DNA of 64,000 bases. It comes from Populus alba (lineage: Eukaryota > Streptophyta > Magnoliopsida > Malpighiales > Salicaceae). The DNA lies in NCBI RefSeq assembly GCF_005239225.2, contig NC_133294.1:16691631-16755630 (forward strand), in the 5' to 3' direction. The position numbers were made by a program, and so were the translations under genes. Positions within the stretch are counted from its first letter, which is position 1, and every line of letters starts with the position of its first letter. The notes under the pieces were generated by a model, which did not search any database, had not been told where the DNA came from, and saw nothing but the letters and a program-made list of their open reading frames with translations. Below are positions 34,631 through 46,464 of this stretch, piece by piece.

Positions 34631-34773
34631 GGTTACTATGGGGTGCACAGTAACCAACAAAATATAATTAGCTAGTTATTATGCGTACAGTAACTGTGCA
34701 CATAGTAAAGTTACTATACGCATCGTAACCGAAATATAATTAGTTAGTTACTGTACACACAGTAACTAGCTAA
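34631..34773 (-). repeat. Array of GTTACT...AGTAAC palindromes
   Basis: Four units: GGTTACT/AGTAACC (34631-34655), AGTTATT/AGTAACT (34674-34695), GTTAC/GTAAC (34710-34728) and a 15-bp stem TTAGTTAGTTACTGT/ACAGTAACTAGCTAA (34740-34773, one G-U). Same place in the LTR as the TGGGCC array of the solo LTR, but unrelated sequence. Confidence 0.78.
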
Positions 34774-34801
34774 TTAATCTTCATGTGCACAGTATAATCT
34801 T

Positions 34802-34838
34802 CATTTGCTGCAGAACGTAAACGTTCTGCATGCAAATG
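34802..34838 (-). other. Hairpin in family-B LTR
   Basis: TGCAGAACGT (34809-34818) pairs with ACGTTCTGCA (34821-34830); CATTTGC and GCAAATG extend the stem around one bulged base. Confidence 0.85.
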
Positions 34839-35445
34839 AAGCTAAAGTGAAAAACGACAGGGAAATGGAGAAAGTTACTTGGAGCGGTAGTGATGCTGGC
34901 AACAACTGATGCGGCAGGGGTGGTGGTGGTGCCGTTGGTGGTTCGCGGTGGCTGTCAGTGCTGTTTTCCTCTCTCTCTCTCTCTCTCTCTCTTCTCTGTT
35001 TTACTCTCTTGTCTGCTTCTTCTTCTTCTATTTCGCTCTCTCTCTTCTCTTCTTTTTCTCTTCCCTCTCTCTTATGCTTTCCTTTTTTTGTCTCTCCCTT
35101 CTCTTTTCTTCCCTCTCTCTCGGTCCTCCTCCTTTTCTCTTCTCTTCCCCTGTTTTTATATGAGAAAAACAGGGGAGGGACGTGGTTGGGGCGGCTACTG
35201 TGCTGCCGCCCGTCCAACACGTGGAAAGCTTTGGGCAAGTAGGTGTCCATGGTGGGCGTCTTTTTGAGCAAAAGCAGGAAGGGAGGTTGGTGAAAAGTGG
35301 GGAAGAAAATCTTCTTCTTCCCCTGCCTCGCGCGTCCAGGGGAAGAAGAAGATGGTGTCGTTCAAAACGGCACCGTTTTGAGCTTTCTCTTCTTTTTTTT
35401 TTTGTATTTTTTTTTTTTATGGGGACCCAAAAATGGGTTACAACA

Positions 35446-35460
35446 GTTGCCCCCTTCTTT
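35446..35460 (-). other. Polypurine tract of the minus-strand element
   Basis: Reverse complement is purine-rich (AAGAAGGGGGCAAC) and abuts the LTR. Confidence 0.8.
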
Positions 35461-35579
35461 ATAATGCTTACGGAGAAAAGATTTTGTATAGTAAGTGTTG
35501 TAAAGATAAACAAAATTGGTCTTCCAAAATTAGTCTTCTCAAAATTTGGTTGACCTAAAACGTCAACCGGACCCAAAGT

Positions 35580-36640
35580 CCTGTGTGTGGTTGGGCTAAA
35601 CTGAGATTCCTTTCGCCAATCCCTTTAACCAGAAACTCAAATATTATGTGTGTGTGGTTAGGATAGACTGAGATTCCTTTCGTCAATCCCCTCTAACTAG
35701 AACCAAAATCCTGTGTGTGTGGTTAGGATAGACCGAGATTCCTTTCGCCAATCCCCTCTAACCAAAACCAAAATCTTATGTGGTTAGGATAGACTGAGAT
35801 TCCTTTCACCAATCCCCTCTAACCAGAACCAAAATCCTATGTGGTTAGGATAGATTGAGATTCCTTTCGCCAATCCCTTCTAACCAGAACCAAAATCCGA
35901 TATGGTTAGGATAGACTGAGATTCCTTTCGTCAATCCCCTCTAACCAGAACCAAAATCCTTTGCAATTAGGTTAAACTAAGATCCCTTCGTCAATCCCCT
36001 TTAACCATAACCAAAGTCTCTTCATGGCTAGGCTAAACTAAGATCCCTTCGCCGATCCCCTTTAACCATAACCAAAATCTGTGTGGTTAAGCTGAACTAA
36101 GATCCCTTCGCTGATCCCCTTTAACTAGAACCAAAATCCTTTGTAGTTAGGTTAAACTGAGATCCTTTCGCCGATCCCCTTTAACCATAACCAAAGTCTC
36201 TTCGTGGCTAGGTTAAACTGAGATCCCTTCGCCGATCCCTTTTAACCAGAGCCAAAATCTGTGTGGTTAAGCTGAACTGAGATCCCTTCTCCGATCCCTT
36301 TCAACCAGAACGAAAATCCTTTGCAGTTAGGTTAAACTGAGATCCCTTCGCCGATCCCCTTTAACCATAACCAAAGTCTCTTCATGGCTAGGCTAGGCTA
36401 AACTAAGATCCCTTCGCCGATCCCCTTTAACTAGAACCAAAATCTGTGTGGTTAAGCTGAACTGAGATCCCTTCACCGATCCCCTTCAACCAGAACCAAA
36501 ATCCTTTACAGTTAGGTTAAACTAAGATCCCTTCGCCGATCCCCTTTAACCATAACCAAAGTCTCTTCATGGTTAGGTTAAACTGAGATCCCTTTGCCGA
36601 TCCCCTTTAACCAGAACCAAAATCTGTGTGTTCAACCCTT
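35580..36640 (-). repeat. Tandem array, about 62-bp period
   Basis: About 16 units with GAGATTCCTTTCGCCAATCC or GAGATCCCTTCGCCGATCCC between TTAACC/TCTAACC phrases. In element sense the stem is GGGATT/AATCTC or GGGATC/GATCTC. Confidence 0.9.
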
Positions 36641-36649
36641 TGTTTTTGT

Positions 36650-36990
36650 TGAAAAAAAGATGGTCTATTATCACGGGTGACCTGCCCACACACTCACACT
36701 TACCTTGGTCTATTTTCATGAGCGACCTGCCCACACATACTTAAAGTGACCTATTTTCAGGGGCCAGCCCACACACTCACACTGACACTGGTCGTGTTGT
36801 AATGGGTGACCTACCCAGGTGAAGGAATGGTCTCATTGTAATAAGTGACCTACCCAAATGGAAAAAGAAAGAGTGGTCATGTTGTAATGGGTGACCTACC
36901 CAGGTGGAGGAATGGTCTCATTGTAATGGGTGACCTACCCAGATAAAACATGGAGAATTGGGTCGAATTGTAATGGGTGACCTACCCAAC
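36650..36990 (-). repeat. Tandem array of GGGTGACCTACCC units
   Basis: About eight units, the reverse complement of GGGTAGGTCACCC in family A. Both families thus share this repeat type. Confidence 0.88.
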
Positions 36991-37870
36991 TGGAATGGCG
37001 AGGGCTCAAGGGCGCACTTGAAAAGAGGTAGGGTTAGAAAAATACACTACCCAAGAGGTGAGGGATCAAAGGCACACTCGAAAAGAGGTAGGGTTAAAAA
37101 AAGTACTACCCAAGAGGTGAGGGCTCAAAGGCGCACTCAAAAGGAGCTAGGGTTAAAAAACGCACTACCAAAAGGATGGGGGCTAAAAGGCGCACTAAAA
37201 AAAGAGGTAGGGTTAGAAAACCCACTACCTAAGGGATGAGGGCTTAAAGGTGCGCTTAAAATGAAGACGATGGCTCAAAAGCGCACTCAAAATGAGGTAG
37301 GGTTAGAAAACGCACAACCCAAAGGGATGAGGGCTCAAAGGTGCACTTAAAAGGAGTTGAGGGCTTAAAAGCGCACTCAAAAGGAGGTAGGGTTAGAAAA
37401 CGCACTACGAAAGGGATGAGGGCTCAAAGGCACACTCAAAATGGAGGTGAAGGCTTAAAGGCGCATTCAAAATGAGGTGAGGGCTCAAAGGCGCACTCAA
37501 CATGAGGTAGGGTTAGAAAACGCACAACCCAAAGGGATGAGGGCTCAAAGGCGCACTCAAAAGGAGTTGAGGGCTTAAAGGCGCACTCAAAAGGAGGTAG
37601 GGTTAGAAAACACACTACCAAAGAGATAAGGGCTCAAAGGCACACTAAAAAATGGGTGTGAGTGCTAAAAAGCGCACTCAAAAGGAGGTGAGGGCACAAA
37701 GGCGTACCCAAAAGGAGGTGAAGGCTCGGAGGCGTATTCAAAATGAGGTAAGGTTAGAAAATGCACTACTAAAAGGATGAGGGCGCAAAGGCGCACTCAA
37801 AATGGAGGTGAGGGCTCAAAAGTGCACTCAAAAGAAGGTAGGGTTAGAAAACACACTACTGAAGGGATGA
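36991..37870 (-). repeat. Tandem array, about 60-bp period
   Basis: About 14 units of GGTAGGGTTAGAAAA, CGCACTACC and GATGAGGGCTCAAAGGCGCA. In element sense GGTAG and CTACC can pair around a 14-base loop. Confidence 0.88.
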
Positions 37871-39739
37871 TGATAAAACACTTATATGTCAATGTTGAAA
37901 GAAAATGCATTATGATTGATATGCATGTATACTTACCTGAGAAATATAGGCCCCCATTTCTTCATGGTGTCTTTCTTTTCTCTCAAAAGTTGTAGTGTTG
38001 GTAGTAAACTTCGATGGCTTTTCCACTTTTGCTTACTCGAGTTACATATTGTGATCTTAACCTCTAGGAAGGGTTTGATGTCATCATACATCTTTGTCCT
38101 TCACCTTTTATCTCAAGAGTTGCCAATTTTGCCCAACATTTTCCTTCGAAAAGGAATCATGAAGCCAGCCCTACTATGTGTTTTTTATTGCCCCCCAGCT
38201 TGATCATGCCCCTCAAGTGTTCAAATTGGGTTTACTTTGGGGTGATGATATGTGAAAGTAAGTTTAGGTTTTTTGTACAATGAAATGTTTTCATGCAAAA
38301 TTTTTGGAACTTCCAAGTTATTCCATCCACAAAACTCATTTTGACATTGGTTAAAAATAAACTTGTTCTAAAAAATTCAAGCGATTCCTATGGATAGGTT
38401 TCTTGAAGTGATGAAAGCTTTTGTTTTGCTTTTAGGTTTAAGATGAAGTGACATCTGGTTGGTCATAAAAGGTTTGAATTTCAATTTGAGAGTTATTGAG
38501 AACCGAATTGATTCAAAGCATTTATTTTATTTGCATGAATAATGATTTGACTCGCACATGAAAGCACTGTCTACCAATCTAGATTGCTTGCCTTTGATCA
38601 GAAAGGGCTTTATCAGGTATGTAATGTAGGCTTTGGTTATTGGTTACGAAGAAAAGAATATTTTACAGGCTCAGAAGGTGTTTAAGGGATTTCAAGACTA
38701 GGGATCACTTGTGCTTGTTTCCTGATCTTTTGTCTTTTGGATTTGCTTTTTTTCTTTTCAAAATAGTCTTCATACCCCCTAGTGTCGGGTTTAGGCTTTT
38801 CTCTTTGTTTTCTTCATTTTTGTTTGGTTGAGCACAATCATATCAGTTGTTTTTATAAGAAGTTCAAATTTTTTAGATCCTTTAGATCTTCTTCTTTCTT
38901 TTCTTAACCAATCGCTGCTTTATTTAGATGATAATGAAAGATTAAAAATTACATGATCAATTCCAGTACCCATCTTCACTGCTTTGTCTGGATGGTAAAA
39001 ACCAAAAAACTCTCTTATTTTGACCCCAGTGTGGGGTATGATCCTAGTCAAGGTTATTTCCAAAAAACATTACTAGGCTCAAAATGGGACTGCAAAGAAT
39101 ATATTTCAGCCTTGTGAAAGGATTATCAAAGATGGCATTTCCTCATCTCAAACTCATGCATTGAGGATCGATAGGTCTTACTTTCATGCGTGTATGCAAA
39201 GTGATTTATTCAGTCCAATAAAACTCAGCTTTTGAGTCACCTCACAGTGTTGTTTGTCTTTGTTGTCTTTTTTCTTTCAAGTTTTCTAGGTATATATGTA
39301 CCTATTTAAGGAATCACTTGAATTTCCAAAATGCATTTGTTTTAGAAAAATATCAACATGATTTTTGTTTTTTTGTGAGCAAAGTTGCACTCAAAATGTT
39401 ATTTACATGTAATAACAACAAAGAAGAGTGTGATGTGAACACAAGAAAACACATGATCTTATTGCACAAGAAAAACTCGTTAACAGATAAAGTCTTGTTC
39501 AAAGGCATTAACAAAAGGCCATAACAAGGCAGATTTCTTTCCTCTATTTTGGCGAATTTGCTCTTAAGCTAGCTTCCTCTCAAAAGTTCTGTGCAGGGGA
39601 CTTAAACACAATGTGGAACAACACCACGATCAAATTTTGAGTCCTACAAAAGTTCATGCTATCATGTTGTACCATTGATGCTTTCCAATTCCCCAAACAT
39701 TCCATCCTAGTATGCTTCAAGCATGATTAGGCAACGGGT
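37871..39739 (-). mobile_element. Non-coding core of the family-B element
   Basis: Reverse complement is homologous to 5800-6700 of the family-A element in the same order: TGACTAGGATCA..CCCCA (39055-39025), GAGCCTG (38675-38665) and TTATCAGCATG-like (38560-38515). In a full element pol would lie here. Confidence 0.75.
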
Positions 39740-40562
39740 TCGTATTTACATTGAGGGTGTCTTCCAATTCTATCCACCTGGTCTTGATTAATTGCAAAAG
39801 CTTTTTCTTGAAAGCATTGCAGGTATGGATGCTATGCCCAATAATACCAGCATGGTATTCACAATTAAGTTCTGGCTTGTACTAATTAGGATAAGGTGAT
39901 TGCAGAGGTGTTAGAGGTTTTGGAGGTATCTGCCCGATGCTCAATAGCTTTAGATACATCTCACTTAGGGGTAGTGGTAGTGGAGGTAGTTGTTCTTGAA
40001 TCCTTTGGGAATTTCCAATTTGGCTTTTGGCTTGAAAGTTTTGGGGTTCAGTTTTTTTGATGTTGGCAATATGGGATGGAGTATGGTACTTTTGGGATGA
40101 ATTTTTCCTACCCCTATAGCTATCTTCAACATGGTGGACCTCTTTTCTTTCGAAGCCTCTTTTCTCGGTGGGCGCTGAAATTCTACCACTCTTGACACCT
40201 TGTTGTATGCGTTCACATACTATCACAGCATCAGTGAATTGTTAGGCTGAACTACCCATCATATGTTTGTAATATGGTGCTTTGAGTGTGTTGGCAAATA
40301 AAGAGACCATCTCTTTGTCCATAAGTGGGGGATGTACTTGAGCAGCTGATTCTCGCCATCTTTGAGCATATTCCCTTATGCTTTCTTTATCCTTTTTCTC
40401 TATATTGGACAAACTGGTTCTGTCGGGCGCAATGTCCATGTTGTACTTGTATTGCTTGACGAAAGCATCCACAAGATCTTTCCAGTTGTGAATTTTTGTG
40501 TTATCCAATCTCATGTACCAACTCAAAGTTGCCCCACTTAAACTGTCTTGGAAAAAGTGCAT
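39740..40562 (-). pseudogene. Ty3/gypsy gag (retrotransposon gag domain), broken
   Basis: 40562-40242 reads a 106-codon piece of the gag capsid-like domain (MHFFQDSLSGATLSWYM, then WKDLVDAFVKQYKYN and YAQRWRESAAQV), typical of Tat/Ogre gag. A stop lies near 40240. The frame resumes (DAVIVCERIQQGVKSGRI, 40226 to 39882), meets another stop, then reads CEYHAGIIGHSIHTC (about 39865-39820), a C-H-H-C variant of the zinc knuckle. Packaging protein of a retroelement; non-functional here because of stops and the missing N-terminus. Confidence 0.85.
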
Positions 40563-40563
40563 T

Positions 40564-41208
40564 AGTAATCTATAACAGTTAATTATGAATTAGATTATAT
40601 GATTTTTTCTATAAAACTAATTAATCAAAGAGTTATTTTTTAAAAAAAAAAAACACAAGAAGAATTGGTTTTTTTAACATTATAAAAGAAAAATGAATAT
40701 TTTTATTGAAAATTAATATAATGATTAAAGCATATATAATATTTTGTTTGACATAGAATTGGTTTAATTTTTTTATTTTACTATTAAATTTATTTGAAGA
40801 AATAATTGAATGATTGAATAAATCATAATTTAATTATATTATCTTTTTAGAAGTGAATATTTTTTTACAATAATTACAAATCCTTTTTAACATGATTTTA
40901 ATCAGTTGATAAGTCATAATTTTAAATCAGTTTTAAAAAATCAATCTTCATTATAAACTAAAGTGAAAATAAAGATTAATTATAATTTTGATTAATTTAT
41001 TGTTTTAAAAATTACTAAATAATCTTTTTACAATTTGTTCTCTCGTCTCTAATCAACTAAATATAATACAAAAAAATTTATTGTCAAATACAAGTCCAAC
41101 TTCGTCTTCATGTGTTGAATATTAGCAGCCTCAAACGGTTCCTTCGCGGAATAAAAAATGAAAAGATCTACGCAAAATTCAGTTTTGTCACTGCGGGTCC
41201 TTTTCTGC
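40564..41208. other. Terpene synthase 5' flank
   Basis: AT-rich. No coding potential on either strand that I would support; minus ORF 41049-41414 overlaps the real first exon. Confidence 0.5.
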
Positions 41209-41218
41209 CTATATATAC
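41209..41218 (+). promoter_or_regulatory. TATA box of the terpene synthase gene
   Basis: CTATATATAC stands about 120 bases before the start codon. The GCGGGTCC element just upstream is conserved in the ghost copy (28317), where the TATA region reads 'ccaataatactc' instead. Confidence 0.65.
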
Positions 41219-41333
41219 TCGTCCGAAGATTGAAGGATCGCAAGCCAACCACTCTCTCTCCCAAAATCCAGCCATTTTTTATATAAACTTTTTCTCGTAT
41301 CCCTTGATTCCTCCCACACTCCTTCCAACAATC

Positions 41334-44247
41334 ATGGAATACAAGCAACAAGTGCAAGTTGAGCAAAATTCTTTGCAATACCAGAACAACTCCGAAGACA
41401 CTGATACGAGACAAGAAAGGCGGTCTGCCAATTATAAACCAAATATTTGGAAATATGATTTCCTACAATCTCTTTCTAGCAAATATGACGTGAGATCTTA
41501 ATCCCTTTTCTCCTTTAAAATATTTGAAAAACGTTACCTCAAAAAAAAAACAAAAGAATTCTTGGTGCCTCTATTTATACTTAATGTGTTGAGCTTAATG
41601 TCTTAAATGATTAAAGACTACGACTGTAATTAAATCAAATAATGGTTAAGACTAAGCTTCAGAATGTGATGTTTTTGCAGGAAGAGCAATACCGAAGGGT
41701 GACTGAGAAGCTGAGGGAGGAAGTTAAGATCATTTTTGTGGAAGCAGTGGACTTATTGGCTAAGTTGAAGCTTGTTGATAGCGTCATAAAGCTTGGCCTG
41801 GGGAGTTACTTTGAGGAAGAAATCAAACAATCTCTAGACATCATAGCAGCTTCGTTCAAGAATCAAAATCCCAACGTGGAAGAGAATCTTTATGTCACTG
41901 CCTTACGCTTCAAGCTCCTCAGGCTTCACGGATATGAAGTTTCACAAGGTGAAAATACTGGGAGAGGTTCCTTTCGCTCTCAAAACTGACCATATAATAA
42001 TATAGACTTATTATTATATTAATTAACATGGAGAAATTATTCAATTATGCTAACTTGAATTTGATTATCTGGAATTCAGGTGTCTTCAATGGCTTTTTCG
42101 ATGGCACTTTTGACAGAAGCAAATGCACAGATGTTAGGGGCTTGATCGAGCTCTTCGAGGCCTCACATTTAGCCAACGAGGGTGAAGCTACGCTGGAAGA
42201 CGCTAAAGCCTTTTCAGCTAGAATTTTAAGTAATATAAATTGTAGTGCCATTGAAAGCGACCTTGCAAAACATGTGGTGCATGTCTTAGAACTTCCTTCC
42301 CACTGGAGAGTGTTGTGGTTTGATGTCAAATGGCACATCAAAGCGTACGAAAATGACAAGCAAACAAATAGACATTTACTTGCCTTGGCTAAAGTGAACT
42401 TCAACATGGTCCAAGCCACGCTCCAAAAAGATCTGAGGGATGTTTCCAGGTAAACTTCTACAAAAGCACCTCACTTTTTTCACTTCTTTTTATATATCAA
42501 GGAGCAGAATTATTAATGTCCATACATATATACATGGGACTGGGACCCTCCAAGTAAAAGCTAAAAATGGAATCCATATCATATCCATAACTTTTTTTTT
42601 CTATCCATAACTTTTTTTTTCTACCCAAAACCAAGTGTACGATGAACTCCTAAAAAGGGTTTTATATTATCTCTAATATGATGAAGTGATATTTAGCAAA
42701 ATTAGAAAATGGTTACCTCATAACTAAGACTCAATGGATAACCCTAGAGAAGGTAAAAAGGAGTCCAAGTGCAAGCAAATCTCGCAAGGGCAGACATGCA
42801 AGAACAACTGATATACAAAATTAACACAAGGGACTTTGTGATTACAACAACGCAACAAAGTTAAGGTTTTCGTTGTTCTTGTAGGTGGTGGAGGAATTTG
42901 GGTGTAATAGAGAATCTAAGCTTCACAAGGGACCGACTGGTTGAGAGCTTCTTGTGCACTGTGGGACTTGTATTTGAGCCTAAGTACAGCAGCTTTAGGA
43001 AGAGGCTCACTAAAGTCATAATCATGATTCTAATTATAGATGATGTGTATGATGTTTATGGTTCTCTGCACGAGCTGCAGCAATTCACCAAAGGTGTCAG
43101 CAGGTTAGTATTGACATCATAAAAAAATAAGAACTTCTAGGTGATGTTTGTGGTTCTCTGCTAAATCTAATCGTTCGTTCTAAATTGATTAGGTGGGATA
43201 CCGGTGAAGTTCAAGAACTGCCAGAATGTATGAAGATTTGTTTTCAAGCCCTCTATGATATAACTAATGAAATGGCTCTCGAAATGAGAAGGGAGAAATA
43301 TGGGAGTAAAGCTCTACCTCACCTAAAGAAAGTGGTAATCATCTACACTAACATAATGTTTTGCATAAAATATTTTCTATAAGTGGAACATTTTACACAG
43401 AAACAAACGGAATCTAAGCTTTCATATCATTTCCATGTCCATCGGCACCGTTTGATTCCTTTATGGTTTTTTAGTGGGCAGAGTTTTGCAAAGCAATGTT
43501 CATGGAGGCAAGATGGTTCAATGAAGGATACACACCTTCCTTGCAAGAGTATTTGAGCAATGCATGGGTTTCATCATCAGGCACTGTGATTTCAGTTCAC
43601 TCATTTTTCTCTCTAATGACTGAGCTAGAGACAGAAGAGATATCGAATTTTCTCGAGAAAAATCAAGATTTGGTGTACAACATTTCTCTCATAATTCGGC
43701 TTTGCAATGATCTTGGGACTTCTGTGGTAATCATTATTTCCTAATTAATTCCAAAGCCTATACTAGAATTCATTTTTTTTTCCTTTCAAATTTTGGGCGA
43801 GTTGCAAATGCAGCCCCTGGTTTAATTATATAGCTATTCAATAATTCCCACCATGGGAAATTTTGAAAAACAAAAATTACACAAGCAGGAGAGGGACTAA
43901 TCATTAAAATGTACAATGTCTTGCTACAGGCAGAGCAAGAGAGAGGAGATGCTGCTTCATCGGTAGTGTGCTATATGCGAGAAGTGAATGTTTCGGAGGA
44001 AGTTGCGAGGAATCATATAAATAACATAATAAAGAAAACATGGAAGAAAATAAATGGACACTGCTTCACAAAATCTACTACACTGCAATTGCTTGTTAAT
44101 ATCAACACCAATATGGCACGGGTGGTCCATAACCTCTACCAACATGGAGATGGGTTTGGTGTTCAAGATCGCCATGAGAATAAAAAGCAGATCCTCACCC
44201 TCCTTGTTGAACCTTTCAAGCTAGATTTACCAGAATTTTCTTTTTAA
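41334..44247 (+). CDS. Terpene synthase, TPS-b type, alpha-farnesene synthase-like
   Basis: Class I terpene synthase that ionises a prenyl diphosphate to make volatile terpenes. Seven exons, all GT-AG: 41334-41489, 41681-41948, 42080-42449, 42885-43103, 43193-43334, 43475-43726 and 43930-44247. They join in frame to 574 residues. Visible motifs: RRX8W at about residues 29-39 (RRSANYKPNIW), RDR in FTRDRLVE, DDVYD for the metal cluster (exon 4), and NDLGTSVAE, a fit to the NSE/DTE motif, across the exon 6/7 join. RRX8W and the seven-exon layout place it in TPS-b. Only 28 residues precede RRX8W, with no plastid transit peptide, so a cytosolic enzyme using farnesyl diphosphate is plausible. I recall strong likeness to apple alpha-farnesene synthase; ocimene synthase is the main alternative. 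A degenerate paralogue locus is at 28300. Confidence 0.92.
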
Positions 44248-46090
44248 AGTAAACTCATCAACAATATCATTATTGATGAGCCATAGTATCCTTTAAATGA
44301 AGTGATTGTAATTTCTTTTCCCTTTTTTTTTTTAAGAGTGCAATTATTGGGTATTAGGGTGCTTAACCCAAGCTAGTTACCAAGAAATTATTACTTGTGC
44401 TTGGTAACAAAGCTAATCACTATGGTCAACTGGAAAAAAAAATGATGGCAAATAAAACCCAAGAAATATATAGAAGGATTGGGCACTGGTCTTCACTCTT
44501 TGGTAGATTTGAGCAGTCGCTATCTCCGGCACTTCACTTAACTAAGCATTTACTCAAATAATCTCTCTACATTTATATGGTATATGGTTACTGTTTTGAA
44601 ACAAAGAAAAATATAGGTTATAGGAATAAAAAGAACATGTTTTTTTTTTTTAAATATAAAAATTCATTTCAAAACTGTTTTGAAAAATATTCATTTTATA
44701 TTTTTATTTCTATTTTTTAACTAAATAAATTTTTATCTTTATTTTTTCATATTTTCTATTCCAAAACGTAATTAATAAATGTTACATTAAGGACCATTGC
44801 CTCATCATTTGCTCAAATATATCTCTCAAGTTTTAACATTTAACTCCTCAATTATACTCTATCTTGGTGCGTTGATTTTGACAACAATTTATCGTCTGAG
44901 TTTTACATGTAGTTTTTCACAATGTAGTTACTATCCATTCACCATAGTTAATAGATTTTGAAGGAAAAATCCATCTAATAATCTTTTTAATTTTACTGAC
45001 TACATATGTACGACATGTTGCATAAATTTTATGTTCATATATGATATTAAAAACTAAATCAAACTTGAATTAAAATCCTCGAGCAATTCAATCGTTCAAG
45101 TGCCTTATATATATATATATATATTCAATTCAAAATTATAAGATATAGTTGGATGGAGACATATATTATGATAGCGTTTGATTACTATAACTAGAATAAA
45201 AAGATAGAGATAAAAAAGATAAAAATATATTTAATTAAAAAGATAGAAACAAGAACATAAAAATAAGTTTTTTAAAAAATAATTTTAGACTGATTTTATG
45301 TATCTTTATAAACATTATTTTTTATTTGTTTTTCTTAAAATATTCTTGTAAAAAACTCTCAATTGTAAGATTATCCAATTAAAAAATGTTAGGATAAAAA
45401 TAATAATTATTATAGTTTTAAATTCTAACTCGAGGGTTAATTTGAGATGAAATTTAGATCGCAAGTCGAGTTAACTGTATCAATATAAAAATAAAAATTA
45501 TCATTTATAATTTTAAAATTAGATTGGTACTCATAATTGAAGTGTTTTACTTTGCATGTGCTTCGTTAGCTTGTAAAATTGATTGATAAATGACATGTTG
45601 GCATGCTTTTGTTTGATTTGAAAACCTATCGAATTAATACATCGAACTTGGAATTGAATGATTTTTTTGTCAATTTCTACGGACGTTGATGGTGGGTGGC
45701 TCTATTCCCAGAAAAAAAATGCCTTAGGTCACGTCTTTAGTTATTGCAAGGTCAGGGATAGAAGTTTAGAAATGATTTTGTGGTTTATATGCTTAGAGAA
45801 TGCCTGATTTTTATCATTATTAAATCTATGATTGCAATATTGCTAATATTTTTTAGTGAAAAAAATATTTAAATTGTGTGAAAGTTTAAAGTTATTGACA
45901 TAAACTCTAGAGATTTTTTAAGAGAAACAAGTGGGTGATCAATGCCTTGTTGTGATGAAGGTAAGAGGATGAGATGCTGGTGTGACGTAAAGAGGAATTT
46001 GGGAAATAATGCTACTTAGCTAAATAAATGTCTTGTTACACTTGTACATGCATAATTTACTATTAGAATAGACTAAATTTTTTAACCGCG
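44248..46090. other. Terpene synthase 3' flank with duplicated segments
   Basis: 44340-44580 is the 3' flank shared with the ghost at 28355-28565. 44930-45130 is repeated at 46090-46460. 45537-46090 matches blocks at 30695-31400. No gene seen. Confidence 0.6.
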
Positions 46091-46179
46091 GTAAGCTATG
46101 GACCATATCAAAATCCATCTAATAATCTTTTTAATTTTACTGACTACATATATACGACATGTTGCATAAATTTTATGTT

Positions 46180-46360
46180 TAATTTTTTTTTTGGATTCGA
46201 GAAAAACCCACCACCCGAAAAGCGCATTTTATGAGCTCAGGTGAGTGAGTAAAACTCCGGCTGTCCCAGGCTCTTACAAGAGATACACGTCCTGACTCAA
46301 ATTCAAGACTTGTTGTGTAAATTTCAAACCCTTTACCACCACGTTATGCCTTCTAGGGAC
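46180..46360 (-). mobile_element. tRNA-derived SINE
   Basis: 181 bp flanked by the 12-bp duplication AAATTTTATGTT (46168-46179 and 46361-46372). Read on the minus strand it starts GTCCCTAGAAGGCATAACG, has TGGTGGTAAAGGG as an A-box-like and GTCTTGAATTTGAGTC as a B-box-like segment, and ends in a poly-A run (T-run 46180-46192 on plus). The paralogous segment at 45024-45035 has the single uninterrupted target, an empty site. Confidence 0.88.
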
Positions 46361-46464
46361 AAATTTTATGTTCATATATAATATCAAAAACCAAATCAAA
46401 CTTGAATTAAAAACCTCGAGCAAGCAATTCAATTGTTCAAGTGCTTTATCACACACATATATAT

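Larger units (their letters stand above)
33769..35445 (-). repeat. 3' LTR of the minus-strand family-B element
   Basis: In element sense: AACG palindromes (35380-35354), possible TATA box (35163-35152), GA-rich leader (CT microsatellite on plus, 34970-34992), hairpin (34838-34802), GTTACT palindrome array (34773-34631), GGGCT repeats (34610-34565), AT-rich end. Opposing ORFs over 34801-35576 come from the CT/GA-rich tract. Confidence 0.88.
33769..40563 (-). mobile_element. 5'-truncated family-B Tat/Ogre-like element
   Basis: Reads right to left: broken gag (40562-39740), non-coding core (39740-37880), three tandem arrays (37870-35580), polypurine tract (35460-35446), 3' LTR (35445-33769). 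The 5' LTR, primer site and N-terminal gag are missing; sequence right of 40563 is terpene synthase flank. No pol genes. LTR ends (TGTTGTAACCC...GTGCGACA on minus) match the solo LTR at 13374, but the LTR is shorter (1677 bp). Confidence 0.87.

Noticed and set aside
34801..35576. ORFs of 125-182 codons around the CT-rich tract
   Set aside because: CT/GA microsatellite in the LTR leader gives open frames on both strands with simple composition.
36958..37239. 93-codon repetitive ORF
   Set aside because: Translation of the tandem array; frame is lost between units.
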